64,000 bases of DNA from Prorocentrum cordatum (lineage: Eukaryota; Sar; Dinophyceae; Prorocentrales; Prorocentraceae), in contig CAUYUJ010000374.1 in assembly GCA_963575745.1 (NCBI GenBank), positions 21,890 to 85,889 on the forward strand, in the 5' to 3' direction. The position numbers were made by a program, and so were the translations under genes. The notes under the pieces are model-generated. The model made no database searches. It was not told the origin of the DNA and saw nothing but the letters and a program-made list of their open reading frames with translations. The number at the start of each line of letters is the position of its first letter. Position 1 is the stretch's first letter. Below, one piece after another: positions 32,633 to 42,572 of the stretch.

Positions 32633-33337
32633 TTATCCCAGTGCGACCCTACCTAGGAGTTGGAGCCCCTAGGAAAGCAGCATTAGTAGTAACAGTAAAG
32701 CTAAGCTAAAACTAAGCTACAGCTAAGCTACAGCTAAGCTAAAGCTAAGCTAAAGCTAAAGCTAAAGCTAAAGCTAAAGCTAAAGCTAAAGCTAAAGCTA
32801 AGCTAAAGCTAAGCTAAAGCTAAGCTAAAGCTAAGCTAAAGCTAAGCTACAGCTAAGCTAAAGCTAAGCTAAAGCTGAGCTACAGCTGAGCTACAGCTAA
32901 GCTAAAGCTAAGCTAAGCTAAAGCTAAAGCTAAAGCTAAAGCTAAAGCTAAAGCTAAGCTAAAACTAAGCTGAAGCTAAGCCAAAGCTAAGCTAAAGCTA
33001 AGCTAACGCTAAGCTCACGCTAAGCTGAAGCTAAGATGAAGCTAAGCCAACGCTAAGCTAAAGTTAAGCTAAAGCTAAGCTAAAGCTAAGCTAAAGCTAA
33101 GCTAAAGCTAAGCTAAAGTTAAGCTACAGCTAAGCTAAAGCTAAGCTAAAGCTAAGCTAAAGCTAAGCTAAAGCTAAAGCTAATGCTAAAGCTAAAGCTA
33201 AAGCTAAAGCTAAAGCTCCCAAGGGACTGGGGGGAACCGCGGGGCGGGGACTGGGGGAACCGCCCAGGGCGCTTTCCACTGCCCGGCCCCTTTAAGCTAG
33301 AGAGTAAGAACCGTTCTAGGCAGAGCCTAGGTAGGGA
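32633..33337 (+). repeat. GCTAA cassette, copy 2
   Basis: Leader with CCCTACCTAGGAGTTGGAGC, array of about 500 bases mostly GCTAAGCTAAA with runs of plain AAAGCT, and a trailer ending CCTAGGTAGGG. Longest of the five. Confidence 0.93.
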
Positions 33338-33347
33338 AATAATAGGA

Positions 33348-33938
33348 TTATCCCAGTGCGACCCTACCTAGGAGTTGGACCCCCTAGGAAAGCAGCATTA
33401 GTAGTAACAGTAACGCTAAGCTAAAGCTAAGCTAAAGCTAAACTAAAGCTGAGCTAAAGCTAAGCCACAGCTAAGCTAAAGTTAAGCTAAAGCTAAGCTA
33501 AAGCTAAGCTAAAGCTAAGCTAAAGCTAAGCTAAAGCTGAGCAACTGCTCAGCTAAAGCTAAGCTACAGCTAAGCCAAAGCTAAGCTAAAGCTGAGCTAA
33601 GCTCAAGCTAAGCTAAAGCTAAGCTAAAGCTAAGCTAAAGCTAAGCTACAGCTAAGCTCAAGCTAAGCTAAAGCTAAGCTAAAGCTAAGCTAAAGCTAAG
33701 CTAAACGCTAAGCGAAAAGCTAAGCGAAACGCTAAGCTAAAGCTAAGCTACAGCTAAGCTAAAGCTAAGCTAAAGCGAAGCTAAAGCTAAAGCTAAAGCT
33801 AAAGCTAAAGCTAAAGCTCCCAGGGGACTGGGGGGAACCGCTCCCAGGGGACTGGGGGAACCGCCCGGGGTGCTTTCCACTGCCCAGCCCCCTTAAGCTA
33901 GAGAGTAAGAACCCTTCTAAGCAGAGCCTAGGTAGGGG
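33348..33938 (+). repeat. GCTAA cassette, copy 3
   Basis: Same leader and trailer. It starts 10 bases after copy 2 ends. The ACTGGGGGAACCGC part of the trailer is duplicated. Confidence 0.93.
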
Positions 33939-34006
33939 AAAATAGTCTGGGGACTATTTCTAGAGTTATATATATGTGTGTGTGTTTAAAAAATGCATCA
34001 GTATTA

Positions 34007-34620
34007 TTATCCCAGTGCGACCCTACCTAGGAGTTGGAACCCCTAGGAAAGCAGCATTAGTAGTAACAGTAACGCTAAGCTAAAGCTAAGCTAAAGCTAA
34101 GCTAAAGCTAAACTAAAGCTAAGCTAAAGCTAAGCTAAAGCTAAGCTACAGCTAAGCTAAAACTAAGCTAAAGCTAAGCTAAAGCTAAGCTAAAGCTAAG
34201 CTAAAGCTGAGCAACAGCTAAGCGAAAGCTAAGCTACAGCTGAGCTAAATATAAGCTAAAGCTAAGCTCAAGCTAAGCTCAAGCTAAGCTAAAGCTAAGC
34301 TAAAGCTAAGCTAAATCTAAGCTAAAGCTAAGCTAAAGCTAAGCTACAGCTAAGCTAAAGCTAAGCTAAACGCTAAGCGAAAAGCTAAGCTAAAGCTAAG
34401 CTAAAGCTAAACTAAAGCTAAAGCTAAAGCTAAGCTAAAGCTAAGCTAAAGCTAAAGCTAAAGCTAAAGCTAAAGCCAAAGCTAAAGCTAAAGCTAAAGC
34501 TCCCAGGGGACTGGGGGGAACCGCTCCCAGGGGACTGGGGGAACCCCCCGGGGCGCTTTCCACTGCCCGGCCCCTTTAAGCTAGAGAGTAAGAACCCTTC
34601 TAGGCAGAGCCTAGGTAGGG
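34007..34620 (+). repeat. GCTAA cassette, copy 4
   Basis: Same structure with the duplicated ACTGGGGGAACC trailer shared with copy 3, suggesting these two arose by local duplication. Confidence 0.93.
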
Positions 34621-34732
34621 AATTATTATTATTATTACTTTATTATTATTATTATTATTATTATTATAATATTATTATTACTATTATTATTATTGTTATT
34701 ATCATTCTAATAATAATTATTATTACTATTAG

Positions 34733-34769
<37 letters not shown>

Positions 34770-34772
34770 GTA
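34621..34772. repeat. (ATT)n microsatellite
   Basis: AT-rich trinucleotide array starting at the trailer end of cassette copy 4, inside the composite element. Confidence 0.95.
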
Positions 34773-35006
34773 GACAAATAATGACATAACAAGTATGTAC
34801 TCATAGATACCATTTTGACGTATTTGTTTCGTCGAAGAAATCACCCTGTAGGGGGACACGCCCGACTTAAAACCAGATCCAAAGCCCTGCCTGCCGTGCG
34901 CGCTCGCGCTCTCCTCCGCGCCCCGCTCGGCCAGCCGCCCTCGGCCGCTCCTCCCCTCCAGCCCGCCGCCCCCTTTGCCGCCTGTCGCCTCTCCGCCTGA
35001 ATTCAG

Positions 35007-35150
35007 GAGGGACAGAGACACACCGACACAACTAATCGTCGATTGCCCAGAAAATATGGGAAAGTATGGGAAGTGGGGGGGAAGACAAAAGCCCAGAAAA
35101 TATGGGAAAATGTGGGGGATCTGGTTATGTGTGTTTATCTATTTGTGTGT
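35007..35150 (+). repeat. Dispersed repeat D1, copy 3
   Basis: AGAGACACACCGACACAACT, CAGAAAATATGGGAAAGTAT and TTTATCTATTTGTGTGTCCC in the family order. It begins about 135 bases after the composite element. Confidence 0.82.
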
Positions 35151-35935
35151 CCCACCCAGTTCCCCTTCATCAATGCCCCCTGGGCTGGCTTCCGCCGGCC
35201 CCTCTTCGGCACCCCGGGCCCCTCCTCGCGGATGGGTGCCCAGTCCGCCCTTCCTGAGTTGTCGGAGGTTGACAGACCTCCTACCCTGACGCGTCGATTA
35301 GCGAAGTGGCCGTTCTCGGTTCGCGAAAGGGCGTCGAGGCCGTCATTTTGGCGGGTCCAGGTCCGTCGGTTTCGGTCCTTGGTCGTTTTCACTAAAGGGT
35401 GGTTTACTAAAGGGAGGTTTGTCCACCGCCGAGGTTGCCTCCTCGGCCGCCGCCGTCTCCAGCGCGCCGCTTGGCGTGCCAGCTGCTGCTGCAGCGCTGC
35501 CTGAGACCCCTCTGCGGCTCGGCGCCGCCTCTACTGCCAGGTCTGCCACGGCCTCCGTGCCTCTCCTCCCCTCCTCCCTTTGTGCCCCCCTGCCTGCGTT
35601 TGGCTGGCATCGGCGCCTGCTCACCGTAGGCCCGTGCCCCTTTTGCCCCTCCTCGGGCTTCCAGGCCGATCTCGGTCTTCTGGTCGTTCCACGCTGTTCG
35701 TTCGCTCCTTCAGCCATCCTGTCCTGGATGGCTTATGGCACCCTCCACCGCACCGTATTCTCGTCCTCCCACCGTCCCCCTTGCCATCCACGCCTGGATG
35801 GCTTGTGGCTGACGGCGGCAGCGGGACCCTAAGCGGTCTCCGAGGGCTCGGGCGCACTTAGTCGCGCGCACGCGTTTGCAGCTTTCCGGCCTTTTCCGCC
35901 CTGCCGCTGCACGCGAGGCCGCGGCGCCAAAAAGC
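35151..35935. other. GC-rich spacer, no gene recognised
   Basis: Contains small direct repeats (CACTAAAGGGTGGTTTACTAA near 35389-35410, CATCC.G.CCTGGATGGCTT at about 35715 and 35785). Open frames carry no recognised motif. Confidence 0.45.
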
Positions 35936-35937
35936 GG

Positions 35938-35942
35938 TGTGT

Positions 35943-36017
<75 letters not shown>

Positions 36018-36076
36018 TGTGTGTGCGCGTGCGTGCGTGCGTGTGTGTGCGCCCGTGTGTGTGTGTGTGTGTGTGT
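35938..36076. repeat. (GT)n / (GTGC)n array
   Basis: A GT run, about eleven GTGC units, then mixed GT/GC. Confidence 0.95.
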
Positions 36077-36161
36077 TCGTCTGGAAGCCCCCCGAAGAGT
36101 ATGTGCCGACTGGGGTCCTCGCAACGCTCGCCGGCCGCCGCTGCCTGGAAGGGTGGCGGGG

Positions 36162-36233
36162 AGGAGGAGGAGGAGAAGGAGGAGGAGGAGGAGGAATAAT
36201 AACACATAGTAAGAGGACTACTTCTACTACTTT

Positions 36234-36301
<68 letters not shown>

Positions 36302-36332
36302 GTACTAGTACTAGTACTACTACTACTACTAG

Positions 36333-36368
<36 letters not shown>

Positions 36369-36373
36369 CACTA

Positions 36374-36408
<35 letters not shown>

Positions 36409-36440
36409 GCTACTACTACTGCTACTACTACTACTATCAC
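36162..36440. repeat. (GGA)n then (CTA)n arrays
   Basis: A short GGA tract is followed from about 36212 by about 230 bases of CTA with TAGTAC and CCA variants. Confidence 0.95.
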
Positions 36441-36695
36441 TACTTCAACCCGATCGTAGTACAAATAATGAGAATGTTAACATCCATATTCGTAAATCTA
36501 TCAGTAATCGTGGTAAGGGGACGAGTGATTGTAGCATGAGTAGGTATATACATGTACCTATCACCAATGCCACTAACAATAACATTAATTAGACCATTAC
36601 TACTAGCAGTAGTAAGAGTACTAACAATACTATTAATCATACTGATACTAGTAATAATGATACGAACGTTGCCAGCTTTAGTATTAGTACTCATA
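36441..36695. other. AT-rich spacer with TAGTA/ACTA-type motifs
   Basis: Degenerate continuation of the CTA array, loosely repetitive. Confidence 0.5.
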
Positions 36696-37253
36696 CATCC
36701 CCAGGACGACAGTTTTTTTCCTCTTGGGCCCGGAACGACGGTGTGAAGTCTTCAGCAGACCCGTATGAGATAACCGCCGTCGGATCTCATGAAGCTCGCG
36801 CGGATCAAAATGTGGCTTTGGTGTTTGTTTCGGTGGATCCGATTTCCGTCCGTACGGATCCGATTTCGGATTAGATGGATCCGTGTCCAGTCTCATTTGT
36901 TACGGCGGATCCGATTTCTACCCTGTTTTTTAAATTTCTATTTTTAAATTATACCAGGAGACCGGAAGAAATCGGATCCGCGGACCCCGCAAACCGCCCG
37001 TGTTAAGATTCTATGGGGGAGGGGGGTTCGGTAATCAACTTTCCACGATGGGCCCTGCGTCGTCTCGCGCACTCCCATCAACTCCCCGCGCGAGCGGGCC
37101 CCATTCAACATGAATACCTACAGCCCTCCCCCCCCCCCCGGTTGCTGCAAACAGCTCGTCCGGTCGCCGTCCGTTCGGCGGCGCCGACGTTGTCTCGCGA
37201 ACTCTTCATGGCCATTTTCACCTCAAGAGGAAAATCTTTCGTCCTGCGTAAGT
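36696..37253 (+). repeat. Long direct repeat, left copy
   Basis: Begins CATCCCCAGGACGA and ends CGTAAGT. Contains several GGATCCGATTTC phrases. The right copy is at 38443-38973; the main difference is a 24-base insertion here near 36937-36965. Confidence 0.93.
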
Positions 37254-38445
37254 GCGTTTCGGCCCTGCGTCTCCTCACCCAACGGACTGCCTGTGAGATG
37301 TGGTGTCGGCTGTGTGCGTCGGCTACGCGGTAACCAACAAATCCGAAGTGCGTTTCGGCCCTGCGTCTCCACACCCGACGGACTGCCTGTGAGATGTGGT
37401 GTCGGCTGTGTGGTAACCGACAACGGACTGCCTGTGAGATGTGGTGTGTCGGCTACGGGGTAACCAACAAATCCGAAGGCCAAAACGCTGCGTTTCGGCC
37501 CTGCGTCTCCTCACCCAACGGACTGCCTGTGAGATGTGGTGTCGGCTGTGTGCGTCGGCTACGTGGTAACCAACAAATCCGAAGTGCGTTTCGGCCCTGC
37601 GTCTCCTCACCCGACGGACTGCCTGTGAGATGTGGTGTCGGCTGTGTGGTAACCGACAACGGAGTGCCTGTGAGATGTGGTGTGTCGGCTACGTGGTAAC
37701 CAACAAATCCGAAGGCCAAAACGCTCATGCGTTTCGGCCCTGCGTCTCCTCACCCAACGGACTGCTTGTGAGATGTGGTGTCGGCTGTGTGCGTCGGCTA
37801 CGCGGTAACCGACAAATCCGAAGTGCGTTTCGGCCCTGCGTCTCCTCACCCGACGGACTGCCTGTGAGATGTGGTGTCGGCTGTGTGGTAACCGACAACG
37901 GACTGCCTGTGAGATGTGGTGTGTCGGCTACGTGGTAGCCAACAAATCCGAAGGCCAAAACGCTCATGCGTTTCGGCCCTGCGTCTCCTCACCCAACGGA
38001 CTGCCTGTGAGATGTGGTGTCGGCTGTGTGTGTCGGCTACGCGGTAACCAACAAATCCGAAGTGCGTTTCGGCACTGCGTCTCCTCACCCGACGGACTGC
38101 CTGTGAGATGTGGTGTCGGCTGTGTGGTAACCGACAACGGACTGCCTGTGAGATGTGGTGTGTCGGCTACGTGGTAACCAACAAATCCGAAGGCCAAAAC
38201 GCTCATGCGTTTCGGCCCTGCGTCTCCTCACCCAACGGACTGCCTGTGAGATGTGGTGTCGGCTGTGTGTGTCGGCTACGCGGTAACCAACAAATCCGAA
38301 GTGCGTTTCGGCCCTGCGTCTCCTCACCCGACGGATTGCCTGTGAGATGTGGTGTCGGCTGTGTGGTAACCGACAACGGACTGCCTGTGAGATGTGGTGT
38401 GTCGGCTACGTGGTAATCAACAAATCCGAGGGCCAAAACGCTCAT
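37254..38445 (+). repeat. 239-bp satellite, five copies
   Basis: Unit starts (each GCGTTTCGGCCCTGCGTC) at 37254, 37490, 37729, 37968 and 38207, giving lengths 236, 239, 239, 239, 239. Copies 2-5 look about 97-99% identical. Each unit contains three GGACTGCCTGTGAGATGTGG cores and two CAACAAATCCGA cores (CAACAAATCCGAAGT / ..AAGGCCAAAACGC), so it arose by internal duplication. 239 is not a multiple of three, so it is not a continuous coding repeat. Confidence 0.95.
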
Positions 38446-38973
38446 CCCCAGGACGAAAGTTTTTTCCTCTTGGGCCTGGAACGACAGTGTGAAGTCTTCA
38501 GCAGACCCGTATGAGATAACCGCCGTCGGATCTCATGAAGCCCGCGCGGATCCAAATGTGGCTTTGGTGTTTGTTTCGGTGGATCCGATTTCCGTCCGTA
38601 CGGATCCGATTTCGGATTCGTTGGATCCGTGTCCAGTCTCATTTGTTACGGCGGATCCGATTTCTACCCTGTTTTTTAAATTTCTAGAAGAAATCGGATC
38701 CGCGGACCCCGCAAACCGCCCGTGTTAAGATTCTATGGGGGAGGGGGGTTCGGTAATCAACTTTCCACGATGGGCCCTGCGTCGTCTCGCGCACTCCCAT
38801 CAACTCCCCGCGCGAGCGGGCCCCATTCAACATGAATACCTACATCCCTCCCCCCCACTGGTTGCTGCAAACAGCTCGTCCGGTCGCCGTCCGTTCGGCG
38901 GGGCCGACGTTGTTTCGCGAACTCTTCATGGCCATTTTCACCTCAAGAGGAACATCTTTCGTCCCGCGTAAGT
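38443..38973 (+). repeat. Long direct repeat, right copy
   Basis: About 95% identical by eye to 36696-37253 apart from the 24-base indel. It starts exactly where the last 239-bp unit ends. Confidence 0.93.
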
Positions 38974-39059
38974 ATTTCTCATATTAGTTCTAATAGTATA
39001 CATATAACGGGGGACCGGGTCCGGGGGCCCGGGGCCGGGACCTCGACCGCAAATGTGGG

Positions 39060-39745
39060 TTCCGGGGGGCCCGGAGGCTCGTCGGGGCTTGCCGGAGGCC
39101 TCCCCGGTCAGACAAGAGGGCCCCGGAAACGCTCAAGACGGCCCAAGAAACTTCCAAGAGGCCTCCAAGAGGGCTCCGAGATGCTGAAGATGGCCTCCAG
39201 ACGTCCAAGGACGCCCCCAAGAGGCCCCAAGAAGCCTCCAACATGCGTCCCAAGAGGGCCCCTAGACGCAAAATTGGCCCATTCCCTTCGTAAAACGTAC
39301 ATTTTCAACAAAGTTGCCTTTTGGGCTTTCCGACGTTACAGGACGGCCCAAGAGGCGCCCAAGACCGCCCCAAGACGGCCCAAGAAGCTTCCAAGAGGGC
39401 CCCAGGACAGCCCAAGAGGGCCCCAAGACGGCCCAAGAGGCGCCCAAGATGGCCCAAGAGGGCCCCAAGACGGGCCCAAGAGGGGGCCCAGAGGGGGACC
39501 ACGAACCGCAAGCTCGAGCCTTCCGCCCCAAGAGGCCGCCAGGAGGCCCCCAAGGAGGCCCCTCAAGAGGCCCCAGGAGACCCCCAAGAGGCCCAAAGGA
39601 GGCCCCGAGAAGCCCCAAATCGGCCCCCCAAATGCTTCGAACCTGCTTCCAGGAGGCCCCCGACAGGTTCAGAGGCTCCCAAGAAGCTACGTCAAACTCC
39701 CAGCGAGCGGCCGGACGAGGCCCCCCAAAAAATCCCAAGAGGGTT
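39060..39745 (+). repeat. CCAAGAGG modular repeat, full-looking copy
   Basis: CCCAAGAGGC arrays surround module A (39285-39350, CTTTCCGACGTTACAGGACG) and module B (about 39490-39535, CCACGAACCGCAAGCTCGAG then CCTTCCGCCCCAAGAGG). A tail GGCTCCCAAGAAGCTACGTC follows. Module order A then B also holds, inverted, at 51085-51720. Confidence 0.85.
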
Positions 39746-39824
39746 CCAGTATTTGTATCCTTCAGCGCTCTCTGGCCTTCTTTCCCCTGCCCCCTTCCCT
39801 GCGACTTTCGTTGACTCAAGCTCG

Positions 39825-40010
39825 CCTCCTCTCCATTTCCTCTCTCTGCCTCTCTATCTCTCTCTCTGTCTTCTTCTCTCTCTCTCTCTCTCCATTTTTT
39901 TTTTTTTGTTTTCTCTCTCTCTCTCTCTCCTTCGCTCTCTGTCTGTCTGTCTCTCTCTCTCTCTCCCTCTCTTTCTCTCTCTTTCTCTTTCTTCCTTTCA
40001 TATTCCGTGT
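39825..40010. repeat. (CT)n polypyrimidine tract with T13
   Basis: CT, CTGT and CTTT units, interrupted at 39896-39909 by a T run. Confidence 0.93.
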
Positions 40011-40179
40011 CCTTGCGACCTTCTGCAGTCCCCGACGTCGCCACGGCTGGATTCGCTCGAGCGTGTCTTGTGATGTGCGGCGGTGCGAAGCCCGTCCCAC
40101 TGATCAAGGCACAGGTACGAAATGATGGGTCCATCATTTCTTGCCTTCCCATGTGCGTTTTCCCAATCGATTCCTGGGC

Positions 40180-40410
40180 CCGAGGTCGCAAGAATTACGA
40201 CGTCGGAGGTCTGGGGAGGCGGGAAGCACGACCTGGACCTCCGACGTCTTGGAAAAATCACGACGGCGGTTTCGGTCAATTTTCGGCCTCCGGGGCCCCT
40301 CGCAGGGTCCCGGGACCGTCAGAAAACGACTCAGGATGAAAAAAAACACATCCCCAGGAAGTCGTCGAGAGGTCCAGGGGCCGCGCACAGAAAGCATCAC
40401 GACATCGGAC
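40180..40410 (+). repeat. Dispersed repeat D3, copy 2
   Basis: GGGACCGTCAGAAAACGACT, CAGGATGAAA and, upstream, ACGTCTTGGAAAAATCACGA match 57545-57690 (minus) and 15150-15310. Confidence 0.72.
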
Positions 40411-40625
40411 GTCCAGAGAGGAGGTAGGAACACGAGGAGGAGGGAGCCCAGACCTCCTGGCGACGCAACACCAAATACAACAAAAGCTTCCCCGCGACTT
40501 CCCCCAGAGACTCTAACTACAGAAACTCCTTTCGTATTCCGGCCAGAAGCATCCAGAAACGATGTACATTAGCCCTGGCGGGGGGAGTGATGGCGATGGT
40601 GATGTTCATGATGACGACGGTGACG

Positions 40626-40676
40626 ATCCTAGCTAGAACCTAAGCGCGCGCGAAGCGCGCGCGTGGTTCTAGTATA
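40626..40676. repeat. Short hairpin element H1, copy 1
   Basis: CTAGAACC..GCGCGCGCGAAGCGCGCGCG..GGTTCTAG forms an almost perfect 20-bp stem. Flanks TCCTAGC and TAT are shared with the copy at 47454-47504. Confidence 0.85.
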
Positions 40677-40985
40677 TATATATATATATATATTTATACC
40701 TATATATGCATAAAAATGTAAGTGGACTGGGTATGTGTATATAGATGTACATGTACATTGTGTGTAAATGCACATGTAGATGTAAATAGTTATGTAGTTG
40801 TGGATATCGATGCAGATGTAGATGTAGATGTTGAGTAGATGCAGATGTAGATATAGATGTAGATGTAGGCGTATATAGGTGTATATGCAGTTGGAGATGT
40901 AGTTGTGGATGCAGATGCAGACGTATACGTAAACGCAAATGCATATGTGTACATACATGCATAGACGTACGTAAAGGACAAATCT
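40670..40985. repeat. (TA)n and degenerate GATGTA repeats
   Basis: About 20 bases of TA, then about 250 bases rich in ATGTAGATGTAG. Confidence 0.88.
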
Positions 40986-41049
40986 ACAATATCATATAAA
41001 TCCGGGCTCTGTTGAAAACCCTGGGCTCCGCCAATTCCGCTACCATTCC

Positions 41050-41765
41050 CGGCAAATCCCCCGTACCACTCTCCCGGGCGTCCAAGAGAGCTCTAGGAAA
41101 GCGGGGAAAGCAGGCCCAGGACGCCCCCGAAACAGCCCAAGGGTGTTCCAAATCTGTCCGAGCGTGCCCCCACCGCTCTGGAAGCCCCCAACAGCGTTCA
41201 AGATCCCCCCAATATTCTTCCAAAATTCCCCTCAGCGCTCCGTCGAAGCCTTCGAGATGCCAAGATCATTGAAGAATTAAGGAACATCCGTTTCTTCGTT
41301 TTCTCGCGCCTCCGCCCCGCACACGCTTCCGAGGCTCGCGCAAGTCCCCCAAGAGAGCTCCACGTGGGCCGCAGGAGGCGCCCCGAGCGGCGAGACGTGG
41401 CCCCGGTAGGCCACACGAGGCCCCCTATGACGCCCGAAGCGGCAGCATCGAGGCCCCTGGCATCGCTCGGACGTGTGCGTTTTTTCCTCGGCGTGGACCA
41501 TCGAGGAGCATCCTTGATCAGTTCGCGAAAAAAACACGCACGAAACCCAAAAAGCACAGGAAATGGACGTCCGAGCGATGGCCAGGGTCCGAGAAACGTT
41601 CCGAGCAGGCCCAAACGAGCTCCCGGGAGCCGCCTCGGAGGCATCCAGCGCCGAAGAGGGCCCCGAGAGGCCCTCAAGAGCTCCCAAGGCGCCCCCAGGA
41701 GAGCTCCAAGATGTTCCCAAGAGCCGCTTGGAACGGATCTTGGGGGCATCTAGGAGCTCTCTAGG
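41050..41765 (+). repeat. CCAAGAGG-type array, diverged
   Basis: Scattered CCCAAGAG(A/C), CCCCGAGAGGCCC and AGCTCCCAAG phrases, with no clear module A or B. 41240-41560 is more complex and unassigned. Confidence 0.65.
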
Positions 41766-42290
41766 GTCCCATGCGCAAGCCGCGGAGGCGTGTCGAAGGC
41801 GGACATGCGAGAACAGTCTGATCGTAAGTGACCTTCGTTTGTGCAATGGTGTTGGCCTAGCGAGAGTTTACTTGCAGATCTTGGGGGAATATATTGGGTG
41901 CCTCTGGGTCTCCGAGGCAACTTAAAAAACATACATTCCCTCAAATCCTTGTTTTTCAAGTGTGCCCATCCCCCTCGTTCCCTCCTGTCTCAGGTGTTGG
42001 CGTACCCCAGGTGCGTGCCTGTTTCACCCATCCCTCGTTGTCCGTTCTCATTGCTGTCTATCATCTGTTGTTGGTGTTTCTGCGTATCCCGTGCAACATC
42101 CCTTTCCTTCCTCTCACCCTCCCTCCTCCCCGCTGCGTCATTTTCCCGCCTCCCTCTTCCTCGTCTCTCCTTCACGCCTTCCTCTCTCTGCCTCCCTCAC
42201 GCGTTTCCATCTCCCCCCTCCCTCAGCCTCATCTCCCCTCCGCCGTCCTCACCCAGCATCCCTCACGCCGACCCCGTTCGACATTTCGAG
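41766..42290. other. Spacer, C/T-rich from 42110
   Basis: Mixed sequence then CCTCC-rich DNA. No gene recognised. Confidence 0.4.
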
Positions 42291-42294
42291 CCCA

Positions 42295-42460
42295 AACGCT
42301 AAGAGCCCCGGGAAGGCCCCCGAGGCGCGCCAAAGACGTCCCCAGAGAGACCACCAGGAGACCCCCACCAAAAACCAAAGAGACCCCACCCCCTGAAACC
42401 CCAAGGAGCCCTCTATCCAAGAACGTCCCCCAAAGGCATCTAAAGAGACTCCCAGCGTAG
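42295..42460 (+). repeat. CCAAGAGG-type array, short
   Basis: CCCCGAGGCGCGCCAAAGACG, CCCCAGAGAGACC and similar phrases. Confidence 0.6.
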
Positions 42461-42572
42461 CTTCCCCAGGCTGTAGGGAGTTCTCGGGGGACGCGCTCAG
42501 GGGTACTGGTCCGTGAGCTGCGCGCTGAGCCTCACCTCTGTCGTTCACCGAGGCACTGGCCCACCCAGCCGG

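Larger units (their letters stand above)
32592..34870. mobile_element. 2.3-kb hAT-like composite carrying three GCTAA cassettes
   Basis: Left end TTACGTCGGGCCTGTCCC and right end GGGGGACACGCCCGACTTAA are the family's inverted termini. The outside 8-mers AACCAGAC (32584-32591) and AACCAGAT (34871-34878) agree at 7 of 8, so the whole 2279-bp block behaves as one insertion. The left terminus matches the short element at 11585 through AGGGGGAATATTCAAAA, then breaks into cassette copy 2. The family's internal phrase ATAGTCTGGGGACTATTT reappears between copies 3 and 4. No transposase frame is present. Confidence 0.88.

Noticed and set aside
31889-32656. 255-codon + open frame
   Set aside because: Runs through a TIR unit, a direct repeat and the end of the composite element; not a plausible exon.
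22303-34620. Telomeric repeat (CCCTAAA-type)
   Set aside because: The unit is GCTAAGCTAAA with interior position and fixed borders; no run of CCCTAAA or TTTAGGG exists.
37254-38445. CRISPR-like array
   Set aside because: 239-bp units repeat in full with no variable spacers, and the host is eukaryotic.
36696-38973. LTR retrotransposon
   Set aside because: The direct repeats lack TG..CA ends, no primer-binding site or polypurine tract was seen, and the interior is satellite only. Kept as an unexplained structure.
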